64,000 bases of DNA from Sporothrix humicola (Eukaryota; Ascomycota; Sordariomycetes; Ophiostomatales; Ophiostomataceae): assembly GCA_021396245.1 (NCBI GenBank), contig WNYE01000033.1, forward strand, positions 248,001 to 312,000, given 5' to 3'. Shown here piece by piece: positions 10,199 to 22,524 of the stretch. The notes below the pieces were generated by a model. It saw nothing but the letters and a program-made list of their open reading frames with translations. It did no database searches and had not been told where the DNA came from. The position numbers and the translations under genes are program-made. Positions within the stretch are counted from its first letter, which is position 1, and each line of letters begins with the position of its first letter.

Positions 10199-10930
10199 TC
10201 ACTCCCTCGCTGCATCCAGCAGTGCCTGCAGCTCCGCCTCGTCGTCTTCTTCTCCGGGGAGAGCAGTCGATGGGCCTGGCCTTTCTCTCGAATAAAACTT
10301 GCGCTCAAACTGCGCCGGGTAAAATCCAGCGTACTCCCAGTCGAGAATCGCCGTGATTTTCAGCGTCGCCGGGTTCACCAGCACATTGGTCGCCTGCAGG
10401 TCGTTGTGGCAAAAGACCAGCCGAGAGTCTTGACCGCCCTCTCGGCGCAGCCGCCAAGGCCGCCGGTCGGAATGGCGTAGGACCCGGTAGGGCGGATACA
10501 CGCCGCCGCCAGGCCCAGGACCGCCCCACGTGTCCGACGTTAGGGTCCGGAGGGTGACCAGGTGCTGCTCGAGCTCGACGACCACCTTCTTTCGGTCGGC
10601 CTCTTCCAGCTCGTCCATGCCGACACCCTCGACGTACTCCGTCGCCAAATAGGCTGCCCCGTCATCCTCGAAACAGGCGTGCACGCACGGCACGGGAATG
10701 TCGGTGTGCTCCGCCAGGTACTGCAGGCAGGCGCCCTCGTTCAGGATCCGTTCAGCGTTGAAGATGGGCACGTGCAGGTACCCATTGTGCTGCTGCCACT
10801 CGGACGGACGCAGGCTGCGTTTGACAAATGTCTTGCCATTGTTGGTCCTGTAGTACTTTCGCTCGGGCGTGACCGAGAAGCAGTCTCTCTCGCGCCTGTC
10901 GTTGAGCTCGCTGTTTGTCGGCGGGGGCAT
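10199..10930 (-). CDS. APH-fold phosphotransferase family protein
   Basis: A 243-residue protein with the aminoglycoside-phosphotransferase/choline-kinase fold common in fungi. The ATP-lobe lysine is probably within FVKRSL. The catalytic loop reads FCHNDLQATNVLV (H-x-D-x4-N) and the metal-binding motif reads AILDWEYAGFYP. It is shorter than many relatives, ending about 45 residues after the catalytic region, but has no broken motif. Fungal members rarely have a known substrate, so aminoglycoside resistance should not be assumed. It is followed downstream on the opposite side by the antiporter and preceded by a broken kinase-like gene on the same strand. Confidence 0.85.
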   Translation of the reverse strand: MPPPTNSELNDRRERDCFSVTPERKYYRTNNGKTFVKRSLRPSEWQQHNGYLHVPIFNAERILNEGACLQYLAEHTDIPVPCVHACFEDDGAAYLATEYVEGVGMDELEEADRKKVVVELEQHLVTLRTLTSDTWGGPGPGGGVYPPYRVLRHSDRRPWRLRREGGQDSRLVFCHNDLQATNVLVNPATLKITAILDWEYAGFYPAQFERKFYSRERPGPSTALPGEEDDEAELQALLDAARE

Positions 10931-11286
10931 CTCTGCATGTAAGTGTCAGTGCAAGTGGGATAAAACTGGTGAGGATGGGTGCTGGTTTGAGGAAAATATG
11001 TGTGTTATTTTTTTTGTTTTTGCAAAAGAAGGCTCATTGCAAATTTGAAGAAGAAATCAATGCAATAGCCAATATCAACCCGTGGCAGTGCATCTCGTCT
11101 GCATACACAGAGCCCCTCATGATCTTGGCCCCCACCGCCGCAACCAAAGCTTCTGATTTACGCGCTCAACTCCTTGCCTACCTCACTGCCGTCTGCATAA
11201 GCGTCGGCGGTTACACGGCCAGTAGTTGAGATGAACGGTCGATTTTGATGTCAATTTCCATTTTATTTCGATCTTGATTTATCCTT
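10931..11286. other. 356-bp intergenic stretch
   Basis: It lies between the APH-like gene and the kinase-like gene, both on the minus strand. It is A/T-rich near 11000-11060 (TTTTTTTTGTTTTTG). No gene or clear site is visible. Confidence 0.4.
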
Positions 11287-12186
11287 TTACTTTTCAGCTT
11301 TGCTCTCTTGACAATTATTCAGCCCGTTCGCCTTTGACAGCTCCTCTTCCAGAACACGCACCATCTCGTCCACGTCCGGGGCCGTCTCTGCCCAGCACTT
11401 CTGGATCGCTGCTGCCACAGTTTCTGGCAAGCCCTCCAGCGAGTCAAACTCTTCGCGGGCGTACAGCTTCTCGACCTCGTCGTCCGTCTTGCCCGTAGAC
11501 GGCCGAGCCCAGGGCAAAGATCTGGCGTGGCAGCACCGGCCGGGCGTCGAGTGCGCGGCCGCGGCACGGCAGCTCGTAGCGCATTTCCTCCCAGGTGTGG
11601 CCGGTGCCGAGGGTGGCGTGGCCGTCGATGACGGCGCCGCCCCAGTCGGCCACTTTGACGCGGTACTCGTACGGCGCGTCGCCAGACTCGCAGTCGCCAA
11701 ACGAAGAGTCGTCGAACAGCAAAAAGTTCCTGCACGTCAAGTCACAATGTCGCACCGCTTTGGCGTGGGCGTGCTGGACGGCTAGGGCAATGTCGAGGCC
11801 CATGCGGAGGCGCGTGCGGAGGGGCGGCCCTGGTTTGGGTGTAAACGTGATGGTGCCGTCCGCATCGCGCTTGGCCGTGACAATGGCGTCGCGGACGCTG
11901 CCGAGCCAGCTCCGCTCCAGCCGCAGGGCGTGTATGCCGGGCCGGATTTCGTCAACTCCGTAGAACCCTAGAATAGAAGGATGCGGCCCCATGTGCTCGT
12001 ATATTGTGGCCTCCCGCGCCAGGTCCTCCTCGCAGGGTTTGATGTGGCGCGACTGCCACTTGCCGTTGACCCAGATCTCGTAGCTCTTGTGGACGGTGGT
12101 GGCGTCGACGACGGAGACAAAACAGGAGCGCCCATGCCCAAGATCTCGCCGAACCGGTCGGACGTCAAGCGGTCGTCCCAGGCCAT
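11287..12186 (-). pseudogene. Protein-kinase-like gene with two frame changes
   Basis: The N-terminal lobe starts at the ATG at 12186 (MAWDDRLTSDRFGEILGMG). Near 12128-12134 the reading must jump frame to continue as RSCFVSVVDATTVHKSYE, the beta-strand with the likely ATP lysine. The core then stays open: GLDIALAVQHAHAKAVRHC, catalytic loop HCDLTCRNFLL and VADWGGAVID (variants of HRD and DFG). Near 11494-11500, at IFALGSAVY, it must jump again to TGKTDDEVEKLYAREEF and the C-terminus. The first and last frames are the same, so the two changes compensate. No GT..AG intron fits either place. Family members normally have a few residues (Y-E-x-x-T-G) where the second break occurs. It is either a decayed gene or a pair of sequence errors; the core is well conserved. 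Confidence 0.65.
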
Positions 12187-12272
12187 GGTGGGGGGTGGCG
12201 GCAGTCGAGACGATTGTTATTTGAGTGGTTGTTGAGAACGTGTTGTGAAGATTGGAACAAACACAACGCACC

Positions 12273-12307
12273 TGTAGGCTGCAGGCTGCAGGCTGTAGGC
12301 TGCAGGC
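12273..12307. repeat. Five tandem 7-bp units
   Basis: The units TGTAGGC and TGCAGGC alternate five times without gaps. They lie about 90 bp upstream of the start of the kinase-like gene. Confidence 0.75.
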
Positions 12308-12476
12308 ATCGTCAGGTGACACGTTGCGGGATGCATCATTGGCTGGACATATAGGACCTGCATACGATGCATGCACAGGAAGGGAAAGGTCAAGGAAAAG
12401 TCAAAGAAAAGTCACGGGTATTAAACATTAAATTACAGTGTGTTGAATCTATTTACAGAAGAAAACGTCTTTCGGC

Positions 12477-15400
12477 TCACACGTCACTAAAATCCCTGGC
12501 GGTCAACACCACGCCGTCCAGGAGCTTGCCCGTGTGTGTCTTGTCGATGGCGGCAGACTGGCGGCGGACGGTGGTCATGAGTGTTTTGAGGAGGGCAGTG
12601 GGCAGGGGTTTTGACGTTTCTCCTCGCCCGTACAGATAGTCGGCTGTCTGTCTGTACTCGTCCAACGAATTGAAGTAGAGCTGACCGGCAAAGAGGTTGA
12701 GGGGGATGACAAGTTGGGGAGGAAGAATCGTTGGAAGGACAGGGCCGGCTGTGTAGAGGTCGAGACGGTCCAACGGCCGGTAGGCCATGTTGACGCGGGG
12801 GCTGTAGAGGTGGAGGCGGACGGCCGGGGAAGCCCTCTTTCGGTGGATGAACGGGAAGAGCTCGTTGGCCTCAAAGGGGCTGACGAGGAGGAGTGTTGTC
12901 TCTGAAGACGAGGTGGACGACAGGATGTACTGCGGCACCCGCTGGAAGACGTCCATAAAGGTTGGGCTGGCCGGATCCGGGACTACCGTTGTTGCAAAGT
13001 CGGCAGTCGCCAAGGGAGTTGTGGGCAGTTTGGCGAGGTCGAAGAGCGTGCCAAGCGACGTCTCCCTCAGCGAGTAAAAGGCCGGCACAAAAGCGTCCGA
13101 GCCGGGCCGGATCTCGCCGGTCCTGACAAAATGGAGGACGTCCTGGTGCATGTAGTGTTTTTGCGGGACGGCAACAGGCGGTCGTGCTTTCTGGCGCTCC
13201 TCTTCAATTTCGGGGGCCAGCTCGCGCTCTTGTTCTTCGTCCAGGGCGGCGGTGTGGCTGTCATCGCGGACAAAAGAGCGGCAGCGTTCGTCAATGGCAG
13301 CGAGCACTTGCGGATCGGCCAGGCCGTCGTGATGGCTGTCCTCCGTTTTGTACAGAGGCGAGTTCCGCGGGAGGTACCGCTGGGCCAGCGACTGAGCCTC
13401 GACTTCGCGGAACTGGCGGGCGACATTTTGGGAGAGAGAGTAACCGTCTGTCGTTGTTGCTGTCGCCCAGAGGGCCTGCTGCCACGCGTGCCGGCGGCCG
13501 TGCATGGCCCACAGCGGCATGTACCGAAAGAGTTCCTGCTGGGTCTCGTGGATAGACCAGGCGAGGACGTCAGACACAGTCGGCGTCTCTGCGTTGTCCA
13601 CGCCCAACGAGACCATCTTTTGGCGTATCTCGTCCGGCACGACAAAGACGACCGACTGGCCTTGGCCAAGACGGCGCATGCGCATGCAGGCCTGGACGAG
13701 GCGGTCTTTTGTGAGGTCGGCGCCGAGGGTGACGGCCGCCCTGTAGGTTGTTGGGAGTCTGAGATCTGTCCCCCGCGTGTGTGCCTCGTCCAGAAAGACA
13801 AGACAGGCGTCCAGGTGCTTGGAGTAGGGCGACGCTTGTAGGGGCTCGACTCTTCCCCTGCGGTCAACAACGGACAGCAAGTCGTCGTCATCGAAAAAGA
13901 CGACAGCTTCGGTCGTTGCGTCCTGGGTCATTTCCAGCCACCGCTGGGCGGCCTGCAGGTTCGACAGCTCCAGCACCTGGGCGCCGACGTCGAGCAAGAC
14001 TCGGACGGGCGGCTGCATATTGACGACTGCTGTGAGCAGGGCTTCGGCGCCGCCCTCTCCCAACAAATGGACTGCATTCTCGTCCCGCAGCAGGTTGGAG
14101 AGCACCAGAGCGTTGGTGTGGCTCTGCTGCGGGAGGTCGAGCTGGTGGACAGAAAGGGGCAGCAGGTGGCGGGCGTCGTTGGTGCCGCTGAAGCCGGTCG
14201 TGGGGTTGTCCGACGAGTTTGTCCTCAATAAATCCCACCCCGACGCGGAAATCTTGTCGGGAAATTCCTTCATGTGCGCGGGAAAGACAATGTTTCCCAG
14301 ATAGTAGTCGATGGCGCCTTTGGAGTGGCGGAGGTGGGGGAACAGACGGTCGGTGCATTGCCACTTGTCGGCGAGGGAAACGCCGGAAAGCTGGCGGAAC
14401 GATGGGGGCATGTCGGACCGGCAGGTGCGCACCCACGCCGTGTACTCGTCCTCGGGCTGGTCCGTGTCGACCAGCCGGCGCAGGCTGGCAAAGAGGGCGT
14501 CGTCCGAGAGGCCGGCATAATAATAATGGAGCGACGTTAAGAGTAAAACCACGTCAGGATGGCTAAACTCTGCTCTCGGGCTGGGCATGTCCTTGGACTG
14601 GTAGGGGACGACGAGCTGCGTGGGCGGCTGGCGCGACGACGGGGCCGGGCCATAATTCACTCTCCACCGCTTGGCGCCGAGGGCAAACGACAGGATGCCG
14701 CCGGCGAGGAGGCCTCTGAGCAAGAGGAGGGGGCCTTGCGTGGCGTCTGTCCAGAAGGAGGAGGACTCGACAGCACCGATGTCGTCAGAGGTGAGGTTGA
14801 GTTGAGTGAGGTAGGTAAAGACGGCCTCTCTGGTAGTCGCGGGCTGCATGGCAATGGGAAACCCGTGCAGACCTCTCTCACAAAGTCGAGTGCCGACGAG
14901 GTGCGTGAGGCGGGTGTAGGCGCTCTTCTTGAGGAGGCGTGTCCGCGGGAACCGGCCTGTCCACCGGTCGTCGTCGACACAAATCTCGACGGCTTCGGGC
15001 ATCTCCCTTTTTAGGTCAGTGACCACCTCCCCCACAATGCCCAGCAGCTCTTGCACGAGCCCCCACCGGCTGGGACTCAGCTCGGTCGGCCGCTGCGTGC
15101 CCATGGTGTATATCAGCTCAAACTTGGCGCTGAAGATTTCGTCGCTCTCGTCGACGATGTCTCTCGAAAAGCTGTCCAGGTAATGTTGGGTGGCTAGCAT
15201 GCTTTTGGCCACAGAGTCCTCGCTGTTCATGGACCGCTCGATACCCATCAGTTTGAAGGAGAGAATGTGTTCCGGCTGGACGAGCAGGATGCCACGCTGG
15301 GCCTGGCAGTCTCTGAGCATGCGGTCAATTCTCACAGCATCCGCGGGCGACGACAGCTGCACCGGCCGTGCAAACGGAAAATGGAACACCCTCCTCCCGA

Positions 15401-18400
15401 GAAGGCCGCCCGTCTTGGCCACCAGCATCTGCAGCATCTGTTTGGATTGGGCTTTGGCGACGAGGACGCGCACGAGACGAGAGCCGTCACCCAGAAAAGA
15501 GGCCACCATTGGGACAATCACCGACGACTTGCCCTCGCCCATGTTGAGCTGCATGACGGTGTTGCCCTTGTCCTGGGCCATCATCTGGGCGGCAATCTCT
15601 TGCTGCACGCCGCGGATGGTGAGGCCGCTCTCGGCCTCGAGCAGGAGCCACTCTGGGTGTTCGTGGGGACTCCAGTTGGTGTGCCCCGTGTTGGCCAGCT
15701 CGGCGTTGAACTCTGCCTCGTGGTTGGGGCCAGAGAGGGCAAGAAGACGGACAGTGCGGTGGAGGCTGACGAGAGCGAGGGCGTAGTCGACAATGGCAGT
15801 ACGCCAGTCAGCTAAGAGTGACGCCCATTTCTGGGCCTGCAGCTGGCCGAGGAACACACTGGGAGACAGTCTTGGATGCTGCCTTCCCGGGAGGGCCATC
15901 TTGTAGCTCCTCGCCAGGTTCTTGTACAGGCTGTCGACGTTGTCGCGGCAGGCCTTTAAGTGTTTCTGGAGGCGGTACCTCAGGTCGCCGCCAACCGAGG
16001 ACGGCTGCCACCGTTTACTCTTCAGCTCGTGCTTCTGGAGAGCCAGCAGACTCCCCTCCAGCCTGTCCACATACGAGTGCTCGTTGTCGCTGTGGGCGTG
16101 GACGTGGAGGCGCTCAAACATGCTGGCGAGTTTATCACTGGTGTCCTCGGCGTTGACAGTCTGTACCGTCCGCGGCCCTAGGTCGGCGATGCTGCTCTGG
16201 ACGAGCCTGGGCCGCAAGACGACGACGGACGATTGGAAGATCGAGTGAAGGGGGACGAAAGCGGCGGAGTTGTCTCTGCTAGGAAGGTGGGCAGTCGACA
16301 GAGGTTCTGGCATACTGATGGGCAGGACTCGGCACTTCTTAACAGCCCCTGCCAGTTTGCTCAGGTATTCCTCAAACAGCACATTGTCGTGCCACACGCG
16401 GAACAGCGGCACGACGCCCTCCATGGCCTCGAGCGTGTTGATGTAGTCGTGGTAGTTGCGGTCGGACGGGGTGGGAGGAAGTGATGTGGGCCAGCTGGCG
16501 AGAAGAGAATCGACGAACGCATCTCTCATTTGCACACGCGTCGTTTCGAATGCCCGTCGCTGCGAATCCGCCGAGTAGCCTGCCATACTCTTCGCCTCTG
16601 GGCTCAGTGAGGAAAACCGCCGAAGGGCATTGTTGACCACTGAAACCAACTCCGCTCTATCTGGGGCGCTCCCAACAAAGAGGTTGAACGACGCCCGGGG
16701 CGGGGGGAAACAGACGATGCTGAGTGCTGGCTGCGAAAAGATTGTGTACAACGTCTGCAGGGCCTGCATGTCGGCGCTGCTATTGTACGCCAGCGTGGCC
16801 AGCCACACACTGAAGGTATAGCAGTTGATGTCACCGCCTGCCAGCAGTCGATGCAAGCGTGACCAGTGCCGAATAAACAAGACCTGCAGGTTCTTGAGCC
16901 AGGCGGCGTCGTAGCCCACAGACTTGTCGCCCAGCGAGGCGTCGGGGCCCTGGGTGGACTCGCGGTTGCTGGCGCCGCGGAGGAGCCTGAACAAAGTGGA
17001 GTGCAAATCGGTGTCGGGCGGGAAGGGAACGCTTCCTGTAGGGTAGGACATGCCCATCCGGGCGGCCGTGTAGACTCTTGACTGGCGGTCTGGATCGGTG
17101 ACAGGGCCGTCCCGTCCGTCGAAGACACGATCCTCCCTCTGGAGACTGTCCTCGGCACCAAAGCCCGAGAGGCGGAGGAACGAGGAGTTGACCAGATCAC
17201 GGTCGACCAGACCGCGGTCGGCTCTCTTGCGGAGAGTGTCCCAGGCTTCCCTAAAGAAAGCGGCATCCCCAGGATAAAATATGAGCGACGTTTCGTACTC
17301 GGCAAAGATGCGGTCGACCGCCGTAAAAAAGCGTCCGTGCTGTGCCAGGAAGCCAACGTCCTTGTTCCACTCGACACTCTGTGCCATGGTCAAGTGGGAG
17401 GGTGAGTATTGCCGAGAGGGTGACAAATAAGCAATCTTGACTAGAAGGTCGATACTTGTTTTGTCCAGCCGGCCAAACGAGAGGAGGGATGCCGACTCTA
17501 GGATGGACAGCGCCTGCTCTGTGCCGGTGTGTTGGGTGAGAGGATCCGGCAGACAGTGTGCCGTCAACGCGTGCAGGTAGCACAGCAGCAGCTTTCCCTC
17601 CAGGTCTCCGTTGTCAATGATCCTTCCGAGAAGGTCGTCAATCTCGTAGGCCTGGACACGGTCGGCCGTGCCGTGGACAATCGTGACGGCGGTGTGGTGC
17701 TGTGCGCGTTTGAATTTAATGTCGCCGTTCTTTGGGATGAGGACCATCTTTGCCGACGAGAGCCGGTGCTGGACGACGAGCTTGCTGTGGAGGCCGTAGA
17801 GGGCGCCGACACTCTGAACAGGGGCAACGGCATAGTCGCGAAACTGGCGGCACTCCAAGACATCGGAGCCGACGGACAACAAAAAGCTGATGCCCAGTCT
17901 GGGGAGTTCAATGTCGAGGGTTTGTGACGACGGGACATGGACTGTGTGGATGTTGTGGGCGTCCTCGAGAGGATCGAGTATTTGGTGGAGGACGGAAGCA
18001 GTTTTGCTGTGAATGTTGACAAGAGTACTTCCATCCAGCTTCCTCAGTTGACGATGTCCGTTTTCGACTCCCGTCAATGTCCACAGTCCAGCACTCGACA
18101 CCCACGGCTGCTCCACCGGCCGGAACTCGACCGTGTCGCTGGCCAAATCGGCCCAGTGGACGTGTTGACTGACAAAGGAAGTCGGGAAGTGGCCGTCGAA
18201 GAGACGAGGAGGCAGGAGGTGCCACACTCGTCCATTCGCGCTGGCCCTCACTGTCAGGTCTTTTTCTTTCAGTGCAAACTGTAGCGCATACCCATGGTAC
18301 AGTGTCTTGCCCGCAAACCGCAGCCCGCCCTCTGTGCTCGGCATCACTTCGAGTGCCGTGTTGCCAAACAGCACCTGATACAAAGGATGCGCCTCATAGT

Positions 18401-21400
18401 CGGCCGGCAGGCGGGCCAGCGGCGAGCCATTGACCAGAAACTCGGCTGTCAACAGGTTGAAGTGCAGGACTGTGTCGGGGCTTGCCGAAGAAAGCCAATG
18501 CTGGTGTGGTTCGGGAAGTGGCGTCCATTGCGGGCCGGGTTGGTGTGTGGTCCAGCTCTGGCTAATGGCCGTGTCGAGGCACCCAGTCGTAGCTGCAACT
18601 CGCTCGAGTTGTTGCCTGTGCTCGTACAGGATCCGTCTCCATCTGGCCAGCCACAGCACTCTGGGTACATCGCTCGGGTCGATGCTGGTCGGTTTCTTTT
18701 CTTGGACCAGCATCGAGCATTCCAGGAGGATGGATACGGACTCGTCGGACAGTCCCTCGAAAATGTCTGCCTCGACATCGAATGTCGTGATGCACACCAG
18801 CGCGACGTCCAGCGCCTGCCCGCGGAACTGCTCGCGCTCGTCGTCGCGGACCGAGGCGGAGGCTCGTTCAGACAAAAGACGGGTCCACTCGATGGCAGTT
18901 GACCGGGCTCTGTCCAGAAAAGAGATGCATCTCGACTTGGTGTCCTCATCCGCCGTCACCGACAGCAGTCTCGCCGTCACCCACACGCAGACACCCAGCG
19001 TCAGGTGGGCCGTCCAGTTGTCCCGGATGCGCGCGTGGGTGTCTTCCACTGCGTTGAGAAGGGCTCCTGTGAAAGAGGCGTCCTGCAGGACAGCATGGCC
19101 TTTCCTCTTTGACCAGTCACTGCGTCCCGGCGGCGTGGCCTGGTAGATGACTTGCAGCACGAAAAGCGACGTCTCCACCTGCCGCCAGTCGACGCCCGGC
19201 ATCGACAGCTGCACCAGCAGGTTTTGCCACTGGATGTGGAGGCCGAGGGGGAGGCTGGCCAGACTCTTGAAGGCGTCCAGGTTCATGTGGTCTGGACAGG
19301 CGTGCTGCTCCGCGAGGGCTTCGTTTGGCGACAGGCCGTGGTATTTCTGGAAGGTGCGTCTCAGGAACTTTTGCAGCGACGCCGACCGGTCCGGCAGCAG
19401 ATAGGTGCAAATGTCCGTCAAAAAGTCGGTCGCTGCCGGCGCATCGGCCACAACCCCAAGAACCGTATCGTAATAACAATAGGTCAGCCCATTCGGCACG
19501 CACACGTCGTCTTCCGTCGGGGCCTCGCTCAGAGGGACGGACTTGCCGTTGGTCACCACGTACGGCTTGGTGGACGACCGGATGCCCAGCCGGGACGATC
19601 CTTTGGCCCACGCCTTGAGTCCAGAGTAGACGCGTGGACTGTAGTCCGTGTCCAGTGTTTGTGCGTTGGGGATGTCGTTCCCCAGGACAGTGTGGACAAC
19701 AAAAAGGGTGGCATCCCGCCAGGCGCGAATATGCGCCGGCACCTGCAGCTCGAAAACGGTCGACTGCGCTTCCAGCTCGTCTTCCGGTAAAGGCCACTCG
19801 TGCACGGCGACCTCTAAATTCTCGGCGGCCGCCAGCAGCTGGTGCCGCCGGCACTCTGGATGGTGCACGGCCTCGGGGTTGCCATACGCGTCGGTGCGGT
19901 TGATGTAGTCGCACCGCGCAGTGTTGGCCAGCCGCTGCAGGCGGTGGTACTCTTTTGTTTTCACAGAAAGGTCGTCGACCGTCGCCCGCCGTTCCTGCCG
20001 GGCTTGTCTCTCAATCTCCTTCTTGAGAGTCTGGTGCTGCGGCGACGTCTCAAAGTACCTGACACAAAACGACTCATCGGTGCCAAACGAGCGGAACAGA
20101 GAGGACGGACAAGACGCTTCTTCCGAGCGGCTGTGCAGGTAGGCCTCTACCTGGGCTAGACGCTTCAGCTGGTTGCCCCGCGGCAGCAGCAGTGCCTGTA
20201 GGACTTGGGATGGCATCTCGTGGTCGTAGTCTTGGAGGAGAGTGCACTGCGTCGTCGCGGCAATATCACAGGCCGCCCACAGCTCGAGGAGCGTGAGTGT
20301 CATGTGTGACAAACACTCGGGGTTGTAGTCGTACTCTTCCTTCGCAGCGGCATGATAGGCCTTGATGCACTTGTAGAGCGACGGACAGGCCTGCGGGTCG
20401 CTCCGGTTGGCCTGGATCCACGGGCCCATGCTATGCTGCACCCAGTGCTCGAGGGCCAGCAGCTGGAAGTGGCGGTAGTCGGCCGGTAGCGTGTCGTCGA
20501 GAATGGGGAGTGTCTCGGGAGAAAAGACGGGCAGACGGCGTGTCGGGTCGGGTACAAACTCCGTCCTGTTGTTGCTGGTGTCGCCTCGGCTGAGATCACT
20601 CAAATACTCTTCAAGTTCTTGTAGCTGAAGGCGCGTGTCGCTGTCCACATTGACCGTCTTCAGAGACGAAAGCCACTCCCCGTACGGCTGCTGGTCGGCT
20701 GCCTGAATGTCCTCCCATCGCCGGCTGACAATGTCCGTCACCGACTTGAGCGTGGCCGTCACAGACTGCAGCCATGGGAACTGCTTCACGGTCTTGTCGC
20801 CCAGCTTGGACACGCGGCGCTGTATTTTTGACGTGATGACGTGCAGCACGTCGGTCTCCATGTCGACGAGTGCAAACGACTTTGTGAGGAAAGCCAGGTA
20901 AAACACAACAAACGCCTTGTACAGGTCATCGTTGCCGGTCGCCCGTCCAAACACCGACTGCAGTCCCACCCTGAGGAGGAGCCACATCGACGACCGCCGC
21001 CACGGCCGGCCGCTGCCCGACCACATCGCCTCGTCGCGTGTGTTTTTTATGATCTTTGGTAAATCCGCCGGCCGCCCAGCGGCCATAAACATGTTGGCCA
21101 GCAGTTCTGTCACGAGGACAGGGTCCTTGGTCTCGCGGTCGTCGTCGTTGTCACCGCCGTATCCCCTGCGGCCCGCCCGCCTTGTCCTCGTTTTCGTCTC
21201 GCTGGCGTCCTGGCAGCTCATCTGCGCCAGGACCTGTGCCAAAGCCCGCTGGAAGTCGCCATGCCGGGCGGTTGTTGAGTTGAGAGTGAAAGCCGGCCCC
21301 GGAAACGACCGTGTGAGACGGCCTTTTGTGGACGTGACTTGTGTGTGCGGCGGCGAAAGTTCAAATGTTTCGACGAGGGGGTCGCTGTCGGCAGTGCTCG

Positions 21401-21858
21401 AGATGAAAACGCCCGCATTCTGTGCGGCAATCGGGAGGATGAGCGCGCCGCCTACACTGTTAGCAAGCGGAGTGGAAAGTGGGAAAGTGAGAAGGAGAGT
21501 ACGCACCCTGTGTGAATATCTCCGACAACGCCTTGGACACGTCGTCTTCGTAAAGAAAGCCTGTGCTGCCGTCGCGTGTCTGCTGCAGGCGCGCAATCAT
21601 GCGATGGGCTGAGTGGACGGTGGATGCATGCTGTGAATCTTGAAGTTGTTTTGCGACCTCCCCCAGAGCCTGCTCGACCGTCGACAGGATGAGCGTGTCA
21701 ATCGCTGTGGTGTCGTCTTCCTGCGTGTCTGGCAGCTTTGGCGGAAGGAATACATGGTGAACCAGCGACGCTGTCTGCGCGGAAGTTAATAAAGAAGGAG
21801 GCGTCGACGTCGACGTCAAAGGAGACGCCACCCTCCTGGTCAAGCTAACGGGCGCCAT
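12477..21858 (-). CDS. Giant DUF6606/DUF3638/DUF3645 protein with helicase-like motifs
   Basis: The gene has two exons: exon 1 from 21858 to 21507, a 55-nt intron (GTGCGT, branch GCTAAC, acceptor GTAG) and exon 2 from 21451 to 12477, giving about 3108 residues. Exon 1 supplies the conserved start SLVHHVFLPPKLPD of the DUF6606 region. The DUF3638 block begins with LNMGEGKSSVIVPM, with K2092 in a P-loop-like position. DESDEIFSAKFELIYTMG (D2218) looks like a Walker B motif. FLDEAHTRGTDLRLP (D2672) and QACMRMRRLGQGQ (Q2704) resemble superfamily-2 motifs. The family occurs widely in fungi and is sometimes labelled ubiquitinyl hydrolase on weak grounds; no firm activity is known to me. Codon use and frame are intact over 9 kb. 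An ATP-driven role is my inference. Confidence 0.93.
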
Positions 21859-22524
21859 AATAGTGTCCGCTGGTGGTGTTGTTAGGGGTAAACATAAGTG
21901 AAGTGAATGTGAAGAAAGGAAGAATGAAAAACAAAGACAAAATTAATCTTCAACGTTCACCCTTGGTCGCGTGCTGTCTCTCAGCCTCGCAGATAGCCTC
22001 GACTGTCGAGCCCCTGAGGATAAGATTGTCTTCTGGATCTGTCAATTTCACCGGTGATGACGACCGTCCATTTCTGCCATTCTTGGCCCCCCATTTCTCT
22101 CGCGAGACCAGTACCAATACGGCGGTTTAAGGGTTTACAGTGGGTGCATGTGTCGGCAACTTGCCGCGTTTCAGGTACAGTGGAATCCCAATTGCGGGGA
22201 GTTCAGGGGTTTTTGGGATTTTAGGGGCTTGCAAATAAAGTTACAGGGGAGCTTCAGGGACTATGGACATTCGGGTTAGCGGCACACGGCAGCCAATAGG
22301 AAGTTCTAGGCGGGCTAGGGTCTGAGTTGTCCAAAAGGCCCAAAAAGGGCAGTCGGAGCCGGCGTCGGTGTTGTCGCCGATGCAATGACACACTTTTGAC
22401 TTGTGCCGGGCTGCAGTTAAGCCGAGCTTTGGCATCTGACATCATTCTCCCTGCACTTTTTCTTCTTCTTTTTGCTTTTTCTTTCTTCTCGACAAACAAC
22501 ATTATTGTCAATCGTCCCAGCAAG
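21859..22524. promoter_or_regulatory. Divergent promoter region between giant protein gene and MCT carrier
   Basis: This 666-bp region has no supported gene. A pyrimidine-rich run (TTTTTCTTCTTCTTTTTGC) lies at 22456-22490, just before the carrier ATG, as expected for a transcription start region. G-rich AGGGG/CAGGG words cluster at 22200-22260. Confidence 0.45.
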
